DNA from: Circinella minor
Taxonomy: Eukaryota; Mucoromycota; Mucoromycetes; Mucorales; Lichtheimiaceae
NCBI GenBank assembly: GCA_016758965.1
Contig: JAEPRB010000141.1
Location: 1-64,000, forward strand
Length of the DNA stretch: 64,000 nt
Direction: 5' to 3'
Part shown: piece after piece, positions 10,631 through 22,753 of the stretch
Layout: each line of letters begins with the position of its first letter
How positions within the stretch are numbered: the first letter of the stretch is position 1
Made by a program: the position numbers and the translations under genes
The notes under the pieces: model-generated
The model's input: the letters and a program-made list of their open reading frames with translations, nothing else
Database searches by the model: none
What the model was told of the DNA's origin: nothing

Positions 10631-11960
10631 TCAAGTGCTGTGTTGATAACAATGATAGGGTGGAGGGGGGATATGACTATTAGCGGTCACTATTATTGTT
10701 GACAATGGTGATAATTCTTGTTGTCTACTACTACTAGTATATACAGGTGGTGGCGAAGTTATAATCACTTCTTCCATGGCGGGTGGGCCTATATCCAATA
10801 CAATATCCTGTTCTATAGATTCATATGTTGGTAATAAAACATCAGCGACTCTTTGTTGTCGTTCACCGTTGTAATTCCTGCTGGTGCATGGCTCGATACA
10901 GTTGCTAGATCGCATTTGTGTTATTTCAATTACGAGGGTAACCGCATGATTATCTAGCGCAGATTTTAAGCCGAGTGATTCTCCACTATCCGTAAGTTCG
11001 AGTCGGCGATAACTCCATCGGATCTGGTACGCTGCATCCATGATTGTCAAACTTTTTAAGCACTCTTCCAATTTGTCATGGAACTATAATACATTATATA
11101 GAAATATAAATATAATTATTATTTTAGAATGATATCTTTTTGGTGCATAAGACCAGAATTTAAATTTATTTTTCCTTCTTGAAACAAGCATCATGCACAA
11201 AAATACAAATAAATAAAAATTACAGATGTTTGGGGTATAATGAACGTTGTGGATTACTATTTACTAAAATAACAAAACAGCAATAAACAATAAACAGCGA
11301 AAATTAATAAAATATACCTGGCTTATTTTTATAAAATATAGTCCTCGTCGCCTTGTTGTCCAGTATGCAATCATAGCAGGTATAATAAGGATGCATAAAG
11401 GATACCACATGGCAATAGATAATGCACGGGCAGCAATGGCAAAAACGGCGGCTGCTATAACCAATGCTAAAGCTAGTACAAATAAATGACTGTCGAGACA
11501 AACGTGTGGAAATTCCCTTAATACTAGCCATGTAATTGTTTTCATCCGAGCTTCAAAAATATCTTTTGGGAGCTATAAATTGAGAAGATTGAAAATCAAT
11601 TCATGAAAAGGATTGATTGGTATATACTTGTTTTTTTACTTTATTTTGGATTTCAGTATATACGTATTCCAGCAAATTATAAAAAAAAATCATACAAACT
11701 GTGTTAGTTGTACATAATCTTCATATTCTTTATATACAATATTGGACGGTCGCCATCGTGGATTGACAAGAGCAAAAGCTCCCAGAACCATCATATTCAT
11801 ATATACAATTGAACAAAATGAAATAATAAGTAAAGGAACTAAGTAGAGAAAGAAAGTAAATAATGGAAGACCGGATTCAAATCAAAATTCAGATAAAAAC
11901 GCTTTTACTTCTTAGGATAAGCTTACAAAGAGCGCAGCAGTAAATGATGAATGAAGCCAT
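10631..11960 (-). CDS. Multi-pass membrane protein with C-terminal PY motifs
   Basis: Four exons: 11960-11927, 11838-11696, 11572-11318 and 11083-10631, about 294 residues. The tiny first exon starts at ATG 11960 and splices at GTAAGC to a textbook pyrimidine-rich acceptor (…CTCTACTTAG). This removes an in-frame TGA and gives one continuous hydrophobic start. There are two hydrophobic zones: residues ~2-40, and a long one in exon 3 (LFVLALALVIAAAVFAI…ILIIPAMIAYW) that could span twice. The cytosolic-looking C-terminal half has a compact region (KLEECLKSLTIMDAAYQIRW) and a Pro-rich end with PPPVY and PPPPY, preceded by LPTY. PPxY motifs bind WW domains of Rsp5/Nedd4 ubiquitin ligases. A role as an Rsp5 adaptor or cargo is therefore plausible but inferred. 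I do not recognise the family. Confidence 0.65.
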
Positions 11961-13816
11961 GTGACTTTACTAGTAGTACTAATTGTTTTATAAACATAAA
12001 TGAACATTTTTCAAATGCTGTTATAATAAAGATAAACTATTTATTTCCTTTTTCATCTTTTTTTATGGTATATATACAATATAATTTTGCATTATCTATT
12101 ATGTTATGATATGCCCTCGCATTTAAGCTGTAAGTATATACAGGCATAACATTTTTACCCTGATGCATTTCGCTAGTGATAATATAATGTGACCAAAAAA
12201 AGAAATCCAAGATGATCTGGATAAATCAAATAAAGCTTTTTATAGACTAAAGATGCAGCATTCCTTCTGCTTTCAGTATATAACACTGTGGGCTTCATAA
12301 AAAATCACCATTACTTATGCATGTACGCGAGGGGGTTCTTCCTTTCTTATTTACATGCTCCTTCTCTCTTTTTTTAAAAAAATATTATTATCTTTTATAA
12401 TGACTACTGGCAACCATTTTTAATGTTTAAGACCTTTTCATCTTTTCTTTTTTGTTTCTTTGCTTATTATACTCTTTACCAGTAACTGACATTCTTGTAC
12501 ATATTTAACCATGTACAATTTTTCGGTGCAAACCATCAAAATTGGTAAATACATACTTGGCTTGATAAGAGAAGAATGCATGAATAAACGAAATGCATAT
12601 AATCATTTTATCGCTGGATGATTTTATACGCACAATATAGATTGTTCTGGATCTTTTTTTTTTCGCTGTAATGCAGCCATATGAACCTTTCGTTTCGAAA
12701 TGAAAAGAATTGATTATTTAAACATCATAATTCGGGATGCCTATCGGTAATAACAATAAATAATAAAGTCTGGAACGCATATATTTTATAAAAAAAAAAA
12801 TCGGATACTATATGTATATTTTTTAACGTTGGATCTACAGCATTAAAATGCATTCAAACTATAAAAGATAAGCAAAAATAAACTATACATTTCATAATTA
12901 TTTACTGTTGACATAATGTAAATTAAGAATCATGTCAGCCAGTTTTCTCAGAAATATTTTTCTTCCTTTCATGCGTCTATTTTATTATAGATTCACTATT
13001 TGATAATGGTGAAGATGATAGATTATTAGGTCCATAATACCTAATACCTAATATATGTTTATAGTAGAGTACTCCTATTTTTTTCTATTATAATTCGTTA
13101 AACTTTTGGTCGTGATACGTTTCTAAAGATGGCAGCAATATTATCAAAAGAAAAGGGGAAGAAGCAAATAACAACAAGCTTATAATAAAAGTGTGAACTA
13201 TATATATAATATATCTCTTGTATAATCTTTTTTTTTTTTTACTTTTTTACTGCTTTGCTACATAGACCCCTATTTTTTTACTATTATATTTTCTGTGTTA
13301 ATTGCCCCCTAATATAAAAAATTTGAAAAACCGTGTATGGTAACAATTGTATGTCTCCATAGACATCGTATATGTATGTGTTTCTAAGCAACGAGTTTAC
13401 CCCTCTCCCTTCTTTTATATAACTAATCCCCGCTTTCAAGCTTAAAGAAAACTTGTAATCCTGGACTGATTATATTTTTTTCTTCTTTTTTTTTTTTTAC
13501 TTGTTTCCTCCTTGGCCCTCCCAACCACTCGTTTTTTTATTTTAATTATTTTTTCTATCGTTGTTTCTTTGTTTAAAAATATTACTACGTACTTTATTAC
13601 TATTACAGCTGCTATTAGTAATTTTAAGACAAAATATAAATTAGTAATAATAATACTTACCATTTGAGTCACTTCTCTTTATTATTATTTATAAGGTAGA
13701 TAAATTATTATATAATACCCCAACAATGAGATAAAGAGAAAGAAAGTGTGCGAAAATAAAAGGACATGTATATACTAAAAAAAACAATCAGAATATTCAT
13801 AGATAAAAAAAAGATT
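11961..13816. other. Intergenic region between divergent genes
   Basis: About 1.85 kb of AT-rich DNA between a minus-strand and a plus-strand start. Pyrimidine-rich runs (T-rich at 13230-13250, CT-rich near 13400-13430 and 13470-13510) precede the plus-strand gene, as before other genes in this window. No coding feature is supported. Confidence 0.6.
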
Positions 13817-15751
13817 ATGGAGTTTCCTATATGGGCTATCGTTTGTGTCGTAGCAGGTGTATTTGCATTACTTTTTACAGGCCTTGCATTCTTCCTTATA
13901 AAACGAAGACGTAAATCATCTCCTTCTACTGTAGATATTGCTCAAGATGAAAAAAAAAACTTTCAACAAAAACAGAAAAAACAAGTTACTGAACGACAAT
14001 TTGAACAAAAACAACACAATAACAAGGCAGCAGCAATACATTCCCATCAGCAGAAAATTAATAATATACAGCCATCAATACCCAACGTGACACCTCATTA
14101 TCAACCTATAAATAACCAGCAAGTAAAAGTAGTAGAAAATGAAGAAGATTTATCCGAACCCAAAACTCGAAAAATGTCTCGAACGGAACGTAAACAACAT
14201 CAGGATAATGTCAAGATTAATTTACCATTACCGCCTCCTTCTACATCATTATTTTCAGATAAGATGGAATTAAGTTCAGAGGAGGCCATGGAGTTATTTG
14301 ACAAATACATGAATATTGATAAATCGTCTGATGGAGAAAAACCAAGCTTTTATTCAAGTGTTCGGCGTAAAACAGGAACTATTCGTAGTACTGTACGACA
14401 ATCATTACGTCGTCAAAAATCAGCAAAATCAACTACTCCTTTAACCCAACTTTTTGGAGAACAACAACCATCAACACCATCTTCCGCTACATCCGCTGAA
14501 GCATATCAGAACATGATGAATGATAGACCATCGACAACGTCTTTATCATCTACCCCTCAAACACCTGATCATGTTACCTTCAAACCTCCGTCTCCTGCCA
14601 TTCCCCCTGTTGCACATCGACCACAGCAACAAGAGCAACATCATCATAATACTGACAATTATCAAGAGGAAGAAGTAAAAATTCCCCAAGCAATCGAAGC
14701 TGCTGCAGCAGCTGCTTACAGTGATGGTAAAAAGAATAATGCTAGTATGCATGCAGCACGCCGTGTCATCCGTACTGCTTCACGTAAATCTAAAACTCGA
14801 TCTATGCTTGTGAATGAAAAAGATGTGATGAAAATGTTTGCTCCTTCTAAAGTAGCAGCCGAATATCGTGACAACAATAGAAGCAATGCTGCTAATTTTG
14901 CAACTGTTTGTGAAAACCGCACTACTGGATCTGTTCGACGATTGGTGCGTGATAGTATTGTCACTGACAAAAGTGCTACAATATTTGCTGTGAGTGCTAC
15001 AACAGCTGGAAATAATAGATCAGCAGCATCAACAACAAACGCAAGAGAAATAGCAGAATGGTGGTCACCTGAAGATACCAACAAATCTCCCAAAGTCGAA
15101 ACTACTAGCAACAACAATAACAACAATGGTAAAAGTAACAGTAATAGATTGCCACCCCCACCTCGTATGCCCGGGAAATTAGTGGATGAACAAAAAGGCA
15201 ATGTAGATTCCATTCGCCGTATGCTTCAAGCTTCTATGACCGAAAGTGAATCACTGACTAGTATTGTAACAGCAACTAGAGGAAGATTCAGTAATGAAGG
15301 GTTAGAGGGGCCGGATCCAGAAGTATCATTTTCATCATCCACTGTACGTACTATGATTCCTGAAAATGATCAACAACAACAGCAACAACAGTCTTTCGGC
15401 GCTGCAGGTATTGCAGCTGAGGAGAAAATCGAAATTGATGGTACCAATTTTGCGATGTTACAACAAAATGGGCATCAAACATGGAACGGACGTACTAATC
15501 GTATATCCAATCGACCTTCTGTTCTTCCCCCTCAACAACAATCAACGGAACCATTATGCAATAGCAGTAATAATTATATGATGGATGATGATAATTATAA
15601 CAGCAAATCATTTTTTAATACAGTCAATTTGGGACGTCGTCAATCTGCTAAACGAAAGGTGACGCCATGGATGAATACAGAGGATACAAAACGAACACCT
15701 GCTCAACGTGAACGAGATTATTATTTACAATCACTCTATGATCAAGCATAG
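13817..15751 (+). CDS. Single-pass membrane protein with long basic disordered cytosolic region
   Basis: An intronless gene of 644 residues from the ATG at 13817. An upstream in-frame ATG at 13766 would add 17 residues, but the downstream start puts a clean transmembrane helix at residues ~4-28 (WAIVCVVAGVFALLFTGLAF), followed by KRRRK. That gives an N-out, C-in topology by the positive-inside rule. The rest is low-complexity, rich in Q, N, S, T and basic residues, with poly-Q and poly-N. Short related basic motifs recur: TIRSTVRQSLRRQKS, SVRRLVRDSI, SIRRMLQASM and STVRTMI. The C terminus (KRKVTPWMNTED…YYLQSLYDQA) looks conserved and structured. I do not recognise the family; it resembles membrane-anchored scaffold proteins of Mucorales. 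It is convergent with the myosin gene. Confidence 0.8.
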   Translation: MEFPIWAIVCVVAGVFALLFTGLAFFLIKRRRKSSPSTVDIAQDEKKNFQQKQKKQVTERQFEQKQHNNKAAAIHSHQQKINNIQPSIPNVTPHYQPINNQQVKVVENEEDLSEPKTRKMSRTERKQHQDNVKINLPLPPPSTSLFSDKMELSSEEAMELFDKYMNIDKSSDGEKPSFYSSVRRKTGTIRSTVRQSLRRQKSAKSTTPLTQLFGEQQPSTPSSATSAEAYQNMMNDRPSTTSLSSTPQTPDHVTFKPPSPAIPPVAHRPQQQEQHHHNTDNYQEEEVKIPQAIEAAAAAAYSDGKKNNASMHAARRVIRTASRKSKTRSMLVNEKDVMKMFAPSKVAAEYRDNNRSNAANFATVCENRTTGSVRRLVRDSIVTDKSATIFAVSATTAGNNRSAASTTNAREIAEWWSPEDTNKSPKVETTSNNNNNNGKSNSNRLPPPPRMPGKLVDEQKGNVDSIRRMLQASMTESESLTSIVTATRGRFSNEGLEGPDPEVSFSSSTVRTMIPENDQQQQQQQSFGAAGIAAEEKIEIDGTNFAMLQQNGHQTWNGRTNRISNRPSVLPPQQQSTEPLCNSSNNYMMDDDNYNSKSFFNTVNLGRRQSAKRKVTPWMNTEDTKRTPAQRERDYYLQSLYDQA

Positions 15752-16366
15752 AAAAAAAATTACCTTCTTTTATTCTTCTCTCCCTTCCCTCATCATTCTG
15801 TTCTTGTTTTTTTATTATACTACAGTAACTCAACTCTCTGTTTTTAAACAATTTTCATTATCTTTCCATTTTTTTTTTTACTTATTGTTTCGAGTTTGTT
15901 GAAATCATCTTTTATTTTTACACTGGAAAACTGATAACTCCTCTTTTTTTAATAATTATTAGTATCTTTTACATTTTATTATTATGAAAATATATAGCAT
16001 ATATATATAAAATTACTTTTTTTATTAGCCAACCCGAAGCAAAAAAAAAAAATTGCATTAAATGTCAATTCTTTACCTAATATTATTAAATATACAAACA
16101 AGGAACGTGTAAGCAAAATAATTTGAAATACGTTTTAATTTCTCTTCACGGAATTACTGTCTCCTATGCAATTGTAAAAAGTTTCAGACATTTCAACAGA
16201 TATCAACATGATAATAATCAAAAATAATAATAGTTGTTTTATATTTGTAATATGTATATTTTTTGTACAAAGAAGTAATAACAATGACAAGATTGTGGTG
16301 ATGGTATTTACGAAGCAGAACAATAGTTAAATTTATATTTATATATGTAGGTATTATTATTTTTAC
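15752..16366. other. Convergent 3' flanks
   Basis: About 615 bp between the stop codons of the basic membrane protein and of myosin V. It is T- and A-rich and no gene is seen. Both transcripts must end here. Confidence 0.6.
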
Positions 16367-19300
16367 TTATGTTGATGCTAATGGTGATTGACCTTGTTGT
16401 TGTTGTTGAACAAGAACAGTCAATGCTCGTACATGTTCGACCTTGATCTAAATAATATGATAAACATTAATAAAAATGAATTTATGAATGTCCCAATAAT
16501 TTGGTACATGTAAGAAATTTAAATAAGATATGCTTTTTCTTACCCAAGAAGGAATATAAGTTTGGAGTTGTGTTTGACGTGGGACAGGAATTTCAAACGG
16601 ATTAGCAGTATCATCAATTGGAACAGAATCCAATAACAAGACGTCAGCAGTATCTCCAGTAACAACATGGGATGCAACTGCTTTTAGAATAGCAGGTTTA
16701 ATCGGGTCCTATATAGCAAAAAATAAATCCATAATAAATCAAAGATGAATAATCAAAAAATGTATATAACGCAGAACAAAACAAATCGAACTTGAAATTT
16801 TTTTGCTAATTTACCTCATAGTCAGCTACGTGGTAATTAGAAATGAGTTTTTGAACTTGTGTAGGTGATAAAATCCAGCACACATCATAGATATTTTCAA
16901 TATCTTCAACAGATGATTTTTTAAATTGAAGCATCTTTGTGGTTTGCATCAAATGTTCTAATTGAAGACTTCCTTCAGGGATATCATGACTGTTACACCA
17001 TTCTTCAAGTCGTGTAATGTTATATTGAATTTGCATGGCTATATATACATATGCATATGTGTCAGTTCTAATTTTTCTTTGTTACCAATATAATTCGTCC
17101 CCTTCTTTCCTGTTCTTCTGCCTTCTTTTTTTATGCAAATATATATATAAACATACCTCGCTTCCATGAAGAAAAGTTCTTACGCATCAATAGGTCATTG
17201 AAACCATGCACACCAATCATCTTGAGCAACTCTGTAAGTACTTGAGTAGCTACCGAAGATTCAATATAATAGCATTTCATAGTTCTCCAGACTTTATTCA
17301 AGAAGTTAAGTAGATCATCCATCGAATAAGCAGGTTGAGATGATCCAGTCAATAGCTTGTTGAAGAATCGACCCGATTCAGTAGTAATAAAACCAGGAAG
17401 AGATTGACTTTCGATCATAGCAGGTACAATCATTTTACTTAAACGACGTTTCATTTCTTTCATCCATGCATGGAAAATATTATCTTCCAAGCATTGCATT
17501 TCAAATTTCACAGTAGCAATTAATTTTTCAAAATCTTGCCAGCCAGTACCTTGATCATTTTGGAAAGCTTGCTGTTCAAGTTCAGGTTCAGTTGTGCATA
17601 CCATGGATAAAAGTTCATGAACATTTGTGATCCAGAATGCACATGGTGTAACTGCTTCTTCACCAGTACAGCTCTATAGACACACACATATATATAGATA
17701 GATATTTGGTTAAGAGACCCACAAATCTTCTTTTTTTTGTTGCTATTGTTGCTATGAACTCGTTTTTTATATATATCCCGAGTAACCCTAATCATATTCA
17801 TTTTTTCTTATTACCAGACATCGTTTTTGAATCGTATCCATGATTGTGAAGAGAAGACGTTCAGATTCTTGAATATATTGTTTTCTCCACATTTCCGTCA
17901 CACACATACTGATCATATGTGCAGGGAAAAAAATTTCTTTTCTTGAAGGAGGATTCTGCATGCTTGGTAATGGCATCTTAAGTTCCTTGATGAGGCCTTC
18001 AGTGATTTCTGCTAATAATTTCTCTTCATCACGTATAATGTTGTGAATCTAAAATACATTCTTTTTTGATTAATGATTTGGGTACAATATCATACCAGTC
18101 GCTAAATATTAATTATTTTACCTCTTCATCAGGATCTTCAACTACACTACCAGGAATAATCCGGTTGCCCTTGGGACCAAAAATGTTACTATACTGATCA
18201 ATAGATGTAGGACGTGGATTCTTCAAACGAAGTTTATCAACCGGCTTGTTCATAGTGGGAGCATCCAAACTATTACGACGTGCCTTTCTTCCTCGGGCAG
18301 GTGAGTGACTACGTTGACGAACATCATCCTTGAAACCATTGACGTCCAGTGGTTTAGAAGGCGATACACTACGGAGACGATCAGGGGCGGGAGACAAACT
18401 TCGCAAATTATTCGATGATGAACCACGACGTAAACCATTACCACGCATAGCTTGGGTTAATTGAGCTTTTAAAGCAGCGATTTGACTCTTCAATTCTGTC
18501 ACTTCACTTTCATCTGCTACACGTTCATTGGCCACTTCCAAATCTTTGTGCAATCTCTCATTCTGTTTACGGACAGAAGCTAATTCGTCGTTCACACTTG
18601 AAATTTCCATATCCCTGCTCTTGAGTTTTTCCAACATTTCTTGGTAGTTTTTGGAGAGTTGTTCTTTTTCGCTAGCAAGCGTATCCCATTGTGCTTGAGG
18701 AACAGTAGGCTCTTTTAATTTCTCTTGGTACGATTGTGATTTCTTTTCCATTTTTTGGTATTTTTCCATCCATGTTCTGATTTCACCTTCCAATTGAGTT
18801 GTTTTGTCATTCATGACTTTCTTTTCTCCCTTAAGTGAAGTGATAGTTTGGGTAAGTTCGACAACAGTATTTTCTAACTTATAAGATACTTCTTTGAAGT
18901 GGTTGACAGATCGTGCTTCAGTACGTAAGATCATCAATTGTTTGCGGCTGGCACGACGACGAACACATGATTGTAAATGAATAATAAAATCGCGCTGGGT
19001 ATTATATTGTTTGCGAGCAAACCTATTATAGTTTTAATAAAATGGTGGGGGGGGAGAGGAGGTAAGCTTAACAAACACAACATACACGTATATATCTATA
19101 TGGATCCAATATATAAGAAAAAAAATACATACCATCCTCGTACAAGTCGTTGAATTTGAGTAGCAGCATGAGATCTACGAGCAAATATCAATTTTTGACG
19201 GGCTTGATAAGTTCGAATTGCTGATTGAAGATGTACAATAAATTGTTGTTTTTGAATATAGGCTTTGCGGGCAGAGAAGCGACGCCATTGAGTCTGGATT

Positions 19301-22300
19301 TGAATAGCCGCCTTTTGTTCTCGAAGTGTCTGAAGTTGGGCAGCAGCTGTTTTTTGTCGTGCAACACATTGAAGTCGAAGTGCCAATTCTTTCATATGAA
19401 CATATCGTGAGCGATAAATGAAACGACGCACATTCTTCTGTAATAGTGTCGCGCTTGCATTGAACTTGTCTGCACGAAGTTTTTCCATATATGCAAGCTA
19501 ATATATTAACCATATAAATAAATAAAAGGATATTCGTTCAGTATCTCAATCACTCTTTTCTTTTCACCAAATAACAACAAAAAAAAAAAAACAGCAATTT
19601 TCTTTTTTACCTGTCCAGCACGGAAAAAAATCTTGGTAGTACCAATTTGATACTGTGCTTCATCCGTAATAGAGTTATTAAGAATAACTTTGGTAAGACC
19701 TCGTAAATCATCCGTAGCCCAATTTTTGGACGGTACCAATGCATAATAACGTTCTGCAAATTCTTCAAATGTCCAACGGGATGGATAACCAGCACAACTA
19801 ATACGAATTGTTTCTAGAACACCACAGGCTCGGAGTTGAGACAAGACCATACTGGGCTCAAATTCCCAAGCAATCTTGGCCTCATTTGGTTTAATGCATC
19901 GGATATAATGAACGTTTGTGTCACCAATTGTATCCATCAATTGAATAAGTGATAACTTGAAAATAGATCCAAGAGTGGGTTTTCTTGCAATCATACTCAT
20001 ACGTTTACTTTTTTCGGGCTATATATTATTAATTTATTATATCCACATTAGTGACCATCCATCCGGATACTTCCTTTTCCTTTATACATATTTTCTTCAT
20101 ATTAATAACCCATTATATTTTCTTCTTTACCGTTGGGGTTGGGTTATTAGCAGCTGCTCGATCCATAACTTCTTTTAAAAACTCAAACTCTGAACCCTGT
20201 AACAAAGCCATATGTTCATCAGGCACAGTATCCTTGTTTTTGTCCAAGAAGTTCTCGGCTTCATATTGTACATCATGTGCATAATGTGCCACAGTGAATG
20301 CACTATTGGAAAACCGTGGCTTCTTGAAAAATTGTTTATAATCTGGTTTTTCAAAGTTATCGTATAATTTTTGACAAAATCCTTGGTCTGAACCAGCTGG
20401 AAGACGTGATTCCTAATGGTGTATATAAAAACCCCCAACCCCAAACAATAATGAGCATCCCTTCATTTTTTTATACTTCAATATTATATCGCGCAATCGT
20501 GAGAAATGAATATACATACCTCGTCAAGAAGAGATAAAATACCAAGTTTTCCTTCGATAAGATCGATACATTTTTGATTATCACTAAACTCAATAAATGT
20601 CCAATTGATTTCTTCACGGACATATTCTTCTTGTTCCAATTTAAATACATGTTGATTAAACTATACAGGTATATTGTTAAATTTAATTTAATATATGCGT
20701 TTATAAACAGCAGAAAGAAAAAAAATATAAGTTACCTGTTGCTGTAACTTTTCATTGGCATAATTAATGCAAAACTGCTCAAAAGAATTCTTTTTAAAAT
20801 GTTCAAAACCATAAATATCCAAAACTCCGATAAATGTGCGAATATTTTCTGGGTCAGGGGATGACAAGCTGTCATTAATGACACCCACAAGCCAGTCAAA
20901 GAGGTTGGCATAAACATATTTTGCAACAGAGTCCTTGACTACAATAGCTTGTGCTGGATTCAAGTTGGTGACAATTTTTTCGGATCGTGTCACAATTTGT
21001 TTACGTACAATCCATTTACGAAATTCAGCCGTTTTGATTCCCAATAATTTTGTAGCAATATTTAACGCTTCATCTGTTTCTGCCAACATGGCATCACCAC
21101 GACCCGTGATTTGTATGTTACCAATATGTAAGAGTGCTGATAAAAGACGGAAGATTTGCCATTGTAATTGAAGGGACAAACCGACAGTGGAAAGTGCACG
21201 TTGTGTTAATTCAAATTCAAGTATATCGTCCACACCGGGTATCACGCCTGTGCCGCTTTGATTTAGGTAATGAAATGTGGTATAATCTCCAAGATGAAAT
21301 TCTTTTCGTTCAGAATTGGGTGCACCAGCGCACAACTAGGATAATCATAATAACAATAAATAATGCGCCATGTGATACACACAAGGAGAAAATGGATTAA
21401 CGAATAAGTATAAATAAAAACGATCGATATGTAGCCGACATTTACACTATAAACAATGAAATATATAGATGGATCTATTTAGATTAATTTTTTTTACCTG
21501 GTAAAAAATATGATAATTTCGTTCCGTAGTTGGTTGAAAAATAAGTCGAGAACGCTCAAGTAAGTAAGTTCGTATTTTAGCACCAATAATATTATTTCCA
21601 CTATCAAACTGAATCTCAATGTATTTGCCGAAGCGGGAGCTATTGTCGTTTCGAGTCGTTTTTGCGTTACCAAAAGCTTCCATGATAGGATTGGTTGCAA
21701 GGATTTGTTCTTCTACCTCGGTCATACCTCCTTCTTTCTTTTTCTTTCCAACTGATTCTTGATCATCTGCTGTGGCAAAGTATCTCATAATAAATTTTGC
21801 ACTCACTGTTTTACCAGCACCACTATAGAAGTACTCATATTAATGAAGTTGTGAATGCTGTGTATATGTATACATACATATGTTGTTTTACTCCTTCTCT
21901 CACTCCCTCCCTCTTTCTCTCTCAACAATTTCTTTGTGTATCAAATGCTTTACCTTTCCCCTGAGACAACAATCGTTTGATTCATCTGTTCCCGAATCAT
22001 GCAGCGATATGCATCTTCTGCAATTGCAAACAAATGTGGTTCAAGCTCACCCCGCCTTCGTCCTGCGTATTGCTGTACAACATCCGAATCATAAAGAGAA
22101 ACTCGGTCAAATGGATTCACAGCAATTAATACAATACCAGAATAAGTATAGATAAGGTGTTGCATATATCGTGTACGGATTGTGTTGAGAACTAAACCGA
22201 GGCGTTTATACAATAGTCATGTGTTATATAATTTTATGAATATGGTTTTTTTCTCTAATCATCAAATTATTTTTTTCTCTTTGGTTACCTGCAGGTTCAT

Positions 22301-22753
22301 TAAGATAACTTAGATTGGTAAGATCATCTGTATACTCCATTTTGGGTGGATTACGTAGTGGGGGAAGGTTAGAACCATCCGATTTCTCTATATCTGTAAG
22401 TTTACACTCGAAAACATGTTCCTATAATATTTTGTTAGTTAACTTTTTGTCTCTATGCAACATATGAATATGTATATGAGCGCACTCTTTTTTTTCCTTT
22501 TCTTCTTTTTTTTTTTTTTTTTTGCTTGCCCACTGCGCCGAGAAAAAGCCTTAGATTATATATATCTGTTTTGGCAATTTACCTTGTCTTCTTCATTATC
22601 GTCTTCAAAAACTAGGCGAACATTTCCGTCGTCTGTAATGGTGTTGGAAACACAAGTAACGGAGATCCAACAAGCATCGGTATTGACGGGTAACCACGCT
22701 TGTGTTCCTTTTGTATATACTTGGGCAGCCTGAAGAGCCTTTTCAGTTGCCAT
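16367..22753 (-). CDS. MYO2: Class V myosin heavy chain
   Basis: Fifteen exons: 22753-22583, 22421-22289, 22191-21954, 21822-21498, 21335-20736, 20660-20520, 20412-20131, 20018-19611, 19497-19133, 19022-18122, 18048-17815, 17673-17157, 17038-16815, 16708-16544 and 16447-16367. The total is about 1594 residues, close to yeast Myo2. This actin motor moves vesicles and organelles to growing tips. The motor carries the P-loop GESGAGKT (about residues 179-186, split by an intron), switch [11 protein letters not shown] (about 239) and the switch II region [16 protein letters not shown]. Six IQ motifs for light chains follow (e.g. [30 protein letters not shown]), then a coiled coil, a basic Ser-rich linker, and a C-terminal cargo-binding DIL domain ending near residue 1590. 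The start [20 protein letters not shown] matches the family N terminus before the SH3-like domain. All splice junctions keep frame. Confidence 0.97.

Noticed and set aside
11873..11929. Apparent in-frame stop making the PY-motif membrane protein a pseudogene
   Set aside because: A short first exon (11960-11927) joined to a strong pyrimidine-rich acceptor at 11839-11840 bypasses the stop and keeps frame.
15366..15581. Plus-strand 71-codon frame inside the 13.8-kb gene, and minus-strand frames at 14546-15213
   Set aside because: These are shadows of the long intact gene; their compositions follow from poly-Q/N codons read in other frames.
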